Shown here: piece after piece, positions 60,841 to 64,000 of the stretch
Numbering within the stretch: position 1 is the stretch's first letter
Layout of the letters: each line of letters opens with the position of its first letter
NCBI GenBank assembly: GCA_963377175.1
Contig: CAUJNA010001446.1
Location: 1,564,065-1,628,064 of the forward strand
DNA length: 64,000 bases
From: Effrenium voratum
Lineage: Eukaryota; Sar; Dinophyceae; Suessiales; Symbiodiniaceae
Direction: 5' to 3'
The notes under the pieces: generated by a model
What the model was told of the DNA's origin: nothing
Seen by the model: only the letters and a program-made list of their open reading frames with translations
The model's database searches: none
Position numbers and translations under genes: made by a program

Positions 60841-61053
60841 CATCGATTGCCCATCCTTGGCGCGCATCAGCTCCTCCACTTCCTCGCGCCCCACGCGGAC
60901 AAATTTCCACGGGTCCACGTCAAGGGGATTGGGAGGCGACGGTTTCACATGGAACCCGACCACAAAAACACCGAACATGGAAGCCGAAACAAAAAAAAAA
61001 CCAGGCCATGTGTAGAGGAAACTCCCATTTTGCCATGTTAGCTTGTAGGGTAC
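60840..61053 (-). CDS. exon with one transmembrane segment
   Basis: After acceptor GAGTGCAG the minus frame reads VPYKLTWQNGSFLYTWPGFF FVSASMFGVFVVGFHVKPSP PNPLDVDPWKFVRVGREEVE ELMRAKDGQSM and ends at C8. One hydrophobic span (WPGFFFVSASMFGVFVVGF) followed by a Pro-rich turn and a charged helix resembles small single-pass organelle membrane subunits, but I cannot name it. The donor would be GC (GAT|GCTTGG). Confidence 0.6.
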
Positions 61054-61605
61054 CTGCACTCTTCTCCGTTTTCCGAGCCCAGTGTTCAAGACTTGGTGCG
61101 AGAGGTAGGGAATGACCGAGTCCGGGTGAGAATGAAGCGGAAGGGGATTCCCGTAAAGGAAAATGTTGCTTTGAAGGTGTGGGGAAAAATCCATTCTCAA
61201 GGGTCGTTTGAGGGTCCAAGGTGTGCTTAAAAATATGCCCAACAAAAGGGGCTCCTGTAGAAATCTCATGCTTCTCGTTGGGAAGCTAGCTTAAAATAAA
61301 CTGCCTAAGCTCCAGCAAGGACCCTTGATTGAAGAAGTCAGGACTGTCAGGTTGTCAACCCTGCACTAACAAAAGGGATCGGCATTTACCCTGGAAAACC
61401 GATCGTTGTCCAACAAATACATCTAAAACATGCTGTGTTTGGAGAGGTTGTGGTACCCCCTACTCCAACTACCCACTTTTTAACGGGTATTTCTGGAAAA
61501 GCCAGGGTTTCCTCCCTTTTTAGTCAAGGATGAACATTCATTTCACAGCCTCAAAACATTGTGGGTATTTGGAGCGTTGTGGGGGTGCTCAATGATTCAC
61601 CTCTT
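61054..61605. other. intron/intergenic
   Basis: Contains an S-like left end (GGACCCTCAAACGACCC near 61200) and a segment with TACCCCCTACTCCAA..TACCCACTTTTT also seen near 48.9 and 49.85 kb. No exon. Confidence 0.45.
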
Positions 61606-61680
61606 TCAGCTCTGGGCGCCCTCGCCTTCGCCATCTTTTGGAAGTGGAACCAGGTTTTGCTCCTCAGCGAGCTTTGCTTG
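61606..61680 (-). CDS. terminal exon after B11
   Basis: On the minus strand B11 ends GGACCTAG and the exon follows at once: QAKLAEEQNLVPLPKDGEGE GAQS then TGA 61606-61608. Acidic tail. Another minus frame is also open across B11 (KTWFHFQKMAKARAPRAERG), so the frame choice is tentative. Confidence 0.45.
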   Translation of the reverse strand, partial: QAKLAEEQNLVPLPKDGEGEGAQS

Positions 61681-61800
61681 CTAGGTCCTCCACTAAAGAG
61701 GTTAGAATAAGGGTACACGATTTTTTTCCGGTAGTCTGTTTTAGCAGGGGAACCCTCCCCCAAGAAAGTTGGTGAGAAAGGGCACTACTGGGGGACCTAG
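61681..61800. mobile_element. family B element B11, intact
   Basis: Complete 120-bp copy from CTAGGTCCTCCACTAAAGAG to ACTGGGGGACCTAG; the best reference copy of family B here. Confidence 0.85.
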
Positions 61801-62129
61801 TTTGTGGCGCGGACTGAATCAAATTCACCCGGACACACGCCCCAACAGGGAAACAAAAAATGGGTAAACACCCGGACCTTGTCCCAGCGGATTTCTACGG
61901 GCACCTTTTCTAGTTGTTTTTTTTTTTTGAAGTGGGAACATGGCAAGGCTCATAGCCCTACTTTCTGTGGATGGACAAACAATGCTTTTCACAGAAACCT
62001 GAACGCAACTCCAGGGGAAGCCTCAAAAAAACAGTAGACTTCTGATCAGGCGGATGCTGCCAAGGGCATTCCTTCCCACGATCGCATCGATTAAGCTTGA
62101 TGAACTCGCAAACTTGTGGTTTGGGTCCC

Positions 62130-62291
62130 GCCACACCCACACCTACAGCCACACCCACACAAAGCCCACAGCCACAGCCACACAAAACCCACACACACAA
62201 ATAAACACAAGCACAATCACACACAAACACAAACACAAACACAAACACAAGCACAAACACACAACACACACAAACACACAAACACAAACAA

Positions 62292-62322
<31 letters not shown>

Positions 62323-62795
62323 AACACACACACACACAAACACACACACACAAACACACAAACACACAAACACACAAACACACAAACACACAAACACAAA
62401 CACACAAACACAAACACAAACACAAACACAAACACAAACACAAACACAGACACAGACACAGACACAAACATAAACACAAACACAGACACAGACACAGACA
62501 CAGACACAGACACAGACACAGACACAGACACAGACACACACACACACACAAACACAAACACAAACAGAAACAGAAACAGAAACAGAAACAGAAACACAAA
62601 CACAAACACACACACACACAAACACAAACACACGCACACAAACACAAACACAAACACAAACACAAACACAAACACACACACACACACACCACACACACAC
62701 ACCACACACAAACACAACCACAAACACAAACAAACACAAACACAAACACAAACACAAAACAAACATAAACACAAACACAAACACAAACACACACT
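62130..62795. repeat. (CACAAA)/(CACAGA)/(CA) simple-repeat block
   Basis: About 660 bp of C/A-only hexamers with minor G. All six frames are open over hundreds of bases, giving ORFs of up to 290 codons that are artefacts. Confidence 0.95.
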
Positions 62796-62837
62796 TGCCC
62801 CCATTCAAAAAATAACTCAAGGAGACCCAATTTAGAT

Positions 62838-62940
62838 GATGGTAAACGCTGGTGGTATTCATCCGCGGCGCGCGCTGTCGTCGTTGTCGGGGTTTCGGAG
62901 CACCACCTCCGCTAGAGCTACGGCTGGATCTGGGGAGGGC
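62838..62940 (-). CDS. possible Arg/Ser-rich exon
   Basis: Minus frame RSSRSSSGGGAPKPRQRRQR APRMNTTS in a GC-rich island between two simple-repeat blocks. Borders unknown. Confidence 0.35.
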
Positions 62941-62977
62941 GTTCTTCTGGGAGCAATAGGGCTCCCTGTGTGTGTAT

Positions 62978-63370
62978 GTGTCTTATTGTTTGATTGATTG
63001 TTTGTTGTTTTTTTGTTTGTTTTTGTTTGTTTGGTTGTTTGTTTGTGTTTTGATTGCTTTTGATTGTTTTGCTTTTGTTTGATTGTGTGTTTGTGTTTTG
63101 ATTGCTGCTGTTTGCTTTTGTTTGATTGCTCCTTTGCTTCTTTGCTTGTTGTTGTTTGTTTTTATTTGTTTGGTTGGTTGTTAGTTCGTGTTTGTGTGTT
63201 TTTGTTTGTGTGTTTGTTTGGTTGCATATTTGTTTGCTTGTTGGGTTGTTTGCTTGTTGGTTGGATTGTTTTTGTTTGCTTCTGTTGTTCGTTTGCATGT
63301 TTGGTTGGTTGGTTGGTTGCTTGGTTGGTTGTTTGTGTGCTTGTGTTTGTCTATGTGTTTGTGTGTTTGG
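62978..63370. repeat. (TTGTTTG)-type simple-repeat block
   Basis: G/T-only repeats (TTTG, TTGG, TTGC); complementary in strand bias to the preceding C/A block. Confidence 0.95.
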
Positions 63371-63798
63371 CCTTACGGCTTCAGAGCTCCACTGGAAGAG
63401 TCTTTTGGACCTCAATGCCACAGGGGCTTGTTCCCGTTCCAAGGGAAGAGCCTTTTCAGAGGATGGCGAACTTGCACACCTTTGTCTTCGATTGGCTCGT
63501 GTTTCAGAGGGCCTCTCTGTGTTCTGAACATGTCAACGCCATGGCTGTGGTTTCCCTTTACCACAAGGGGGCTCCCTCCAAAGAAACGCACACCCAGAAT
63601 TCCCCTCTGACCTTCCCAAGAGGAAGCTCTGAAAAACTCACCTTGGTCCAACATGTCTTCTTTGTGGCCTTGGTTGTTTTTGCGCTACCCTTGGTAGCCC
63701 CAAACAAAATCACGGGGCGAATCCCCAATTCTTTTTTCTCTATGTCACTTGAGGCTCGCTCCAGGCGTGTGTATGTGTGTGTTGTTTGTCGTTTTACA

Positions 63799-63910
63799 GG
63801 AGCTGTTAAGGACCCCCCTGCTAAAAGTGTTCTTAACTTTTTGGGGGTTTAGTGGAAAACCCTTCACTTGAGTTCAACCAAAAAGTTAAAAAGTCTCCAG
63901 GTCCCTTGCC
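63799..63910. mobile_element. family N-type segment N5
   Basis: CCCTGCTAAAAGTGTTCTTAACTTTTTGG...AGTGG; a further copy starts at 63965 and leaves the window. Confidence 0.4.
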
Positions 63911-64000
63911 CAATAGCAATTAAGCAACTTCCCAATGGCTACGTGAACCCACACAATTCCAAACTTGGTTGCTTTGTCATCCCCTGCTAAACGCTTTTCA

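Noticed and set aside
62116..62862. ORFs of 195-290 codons on both strands
   Set aside because: Pure simple repeat without stop words; His/Thr or Cys/Val periodic proteins in every frame.
1..64000. Trans-splicing leader relic (CCGTAGCCATTTTGGCTCAAG type)
   Set aside because: Looked for as a mark of retroposed dinoflagellate genes; no convincing match found by eye.

Overview
This window reads as nuclear DNA from a eukaryote, most likely a dinoflagellate. I see no operons, ribosome-binding sites or rRNA. Coding sequence is sparse and cut into short exons with GT-AG (and apparently some GC-AG) borders. Exons tend to be rich in G/C at third codon positions while the DNA between them is full of repeats. 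The strongest clue is dozens of 75-160 bp elements with terminal inverted repeats that sit exactly where introns should be. These behave as introners (intron-generating transposable elements), which are known to be abundant and diverse in dinoflagellates, notably Polarella. The genus is inference only; no marker gene was found.

Layout. 1-600: end of a ~180 bp satellite. 1.4-8.6 kb (+): a long, partly decayed hypothetical-protein locus with in-frame stops and 1-nt frame breaks and no introner families in it. 9.8-10.5 kb (+): a gene whose introns are introner copies. 11.3-12.4 kb (+): another hypothetical coding stretch. 12.6-14.4 kb (-): a NYN (PIN-like RNase) domain protein with one frame break. 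16.3-17.1 kb (+): a gene with a Thr/Ala/Pro-rich repeat exon and an in-phase introner intron. 19.7-20.2 kb (-): last two exons of a gene joined in phase by an introner. 22.5 kb (-): signal-peptide first exon. 24.7, 35.5, 43.4, 50.8, 60.9 and 61.6 kb (-): isolated exons. 41.7-42.1 kb (-): terminal exon. 44.5 kb (+): an ORF. 48.1-50.6 kb (+): seven exons in two phase-consistent chains. 52.2-53.7 kb (-): an ankyrin-repeat protein, the only other gene with a confident family. 62.1-63.4 kb: long strand-biased simple repeats.

Main result. At least fifteen unrelated short TIR families (named A-N, P, S, V here) fill the DNA from 9 kb onward. In several genes (50.2-50.5, 16.9, 20.0, 10.3 and 48.2 kb) removing the element at canonical splice sites joins two open frames in phase, so these elements are the introns. 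Some are nested in one another, and two C elements entered the same site of two D elements in opposite orientation. The many exons found by this logic had no recognisable homology by eye, so their functions stay unassigned.
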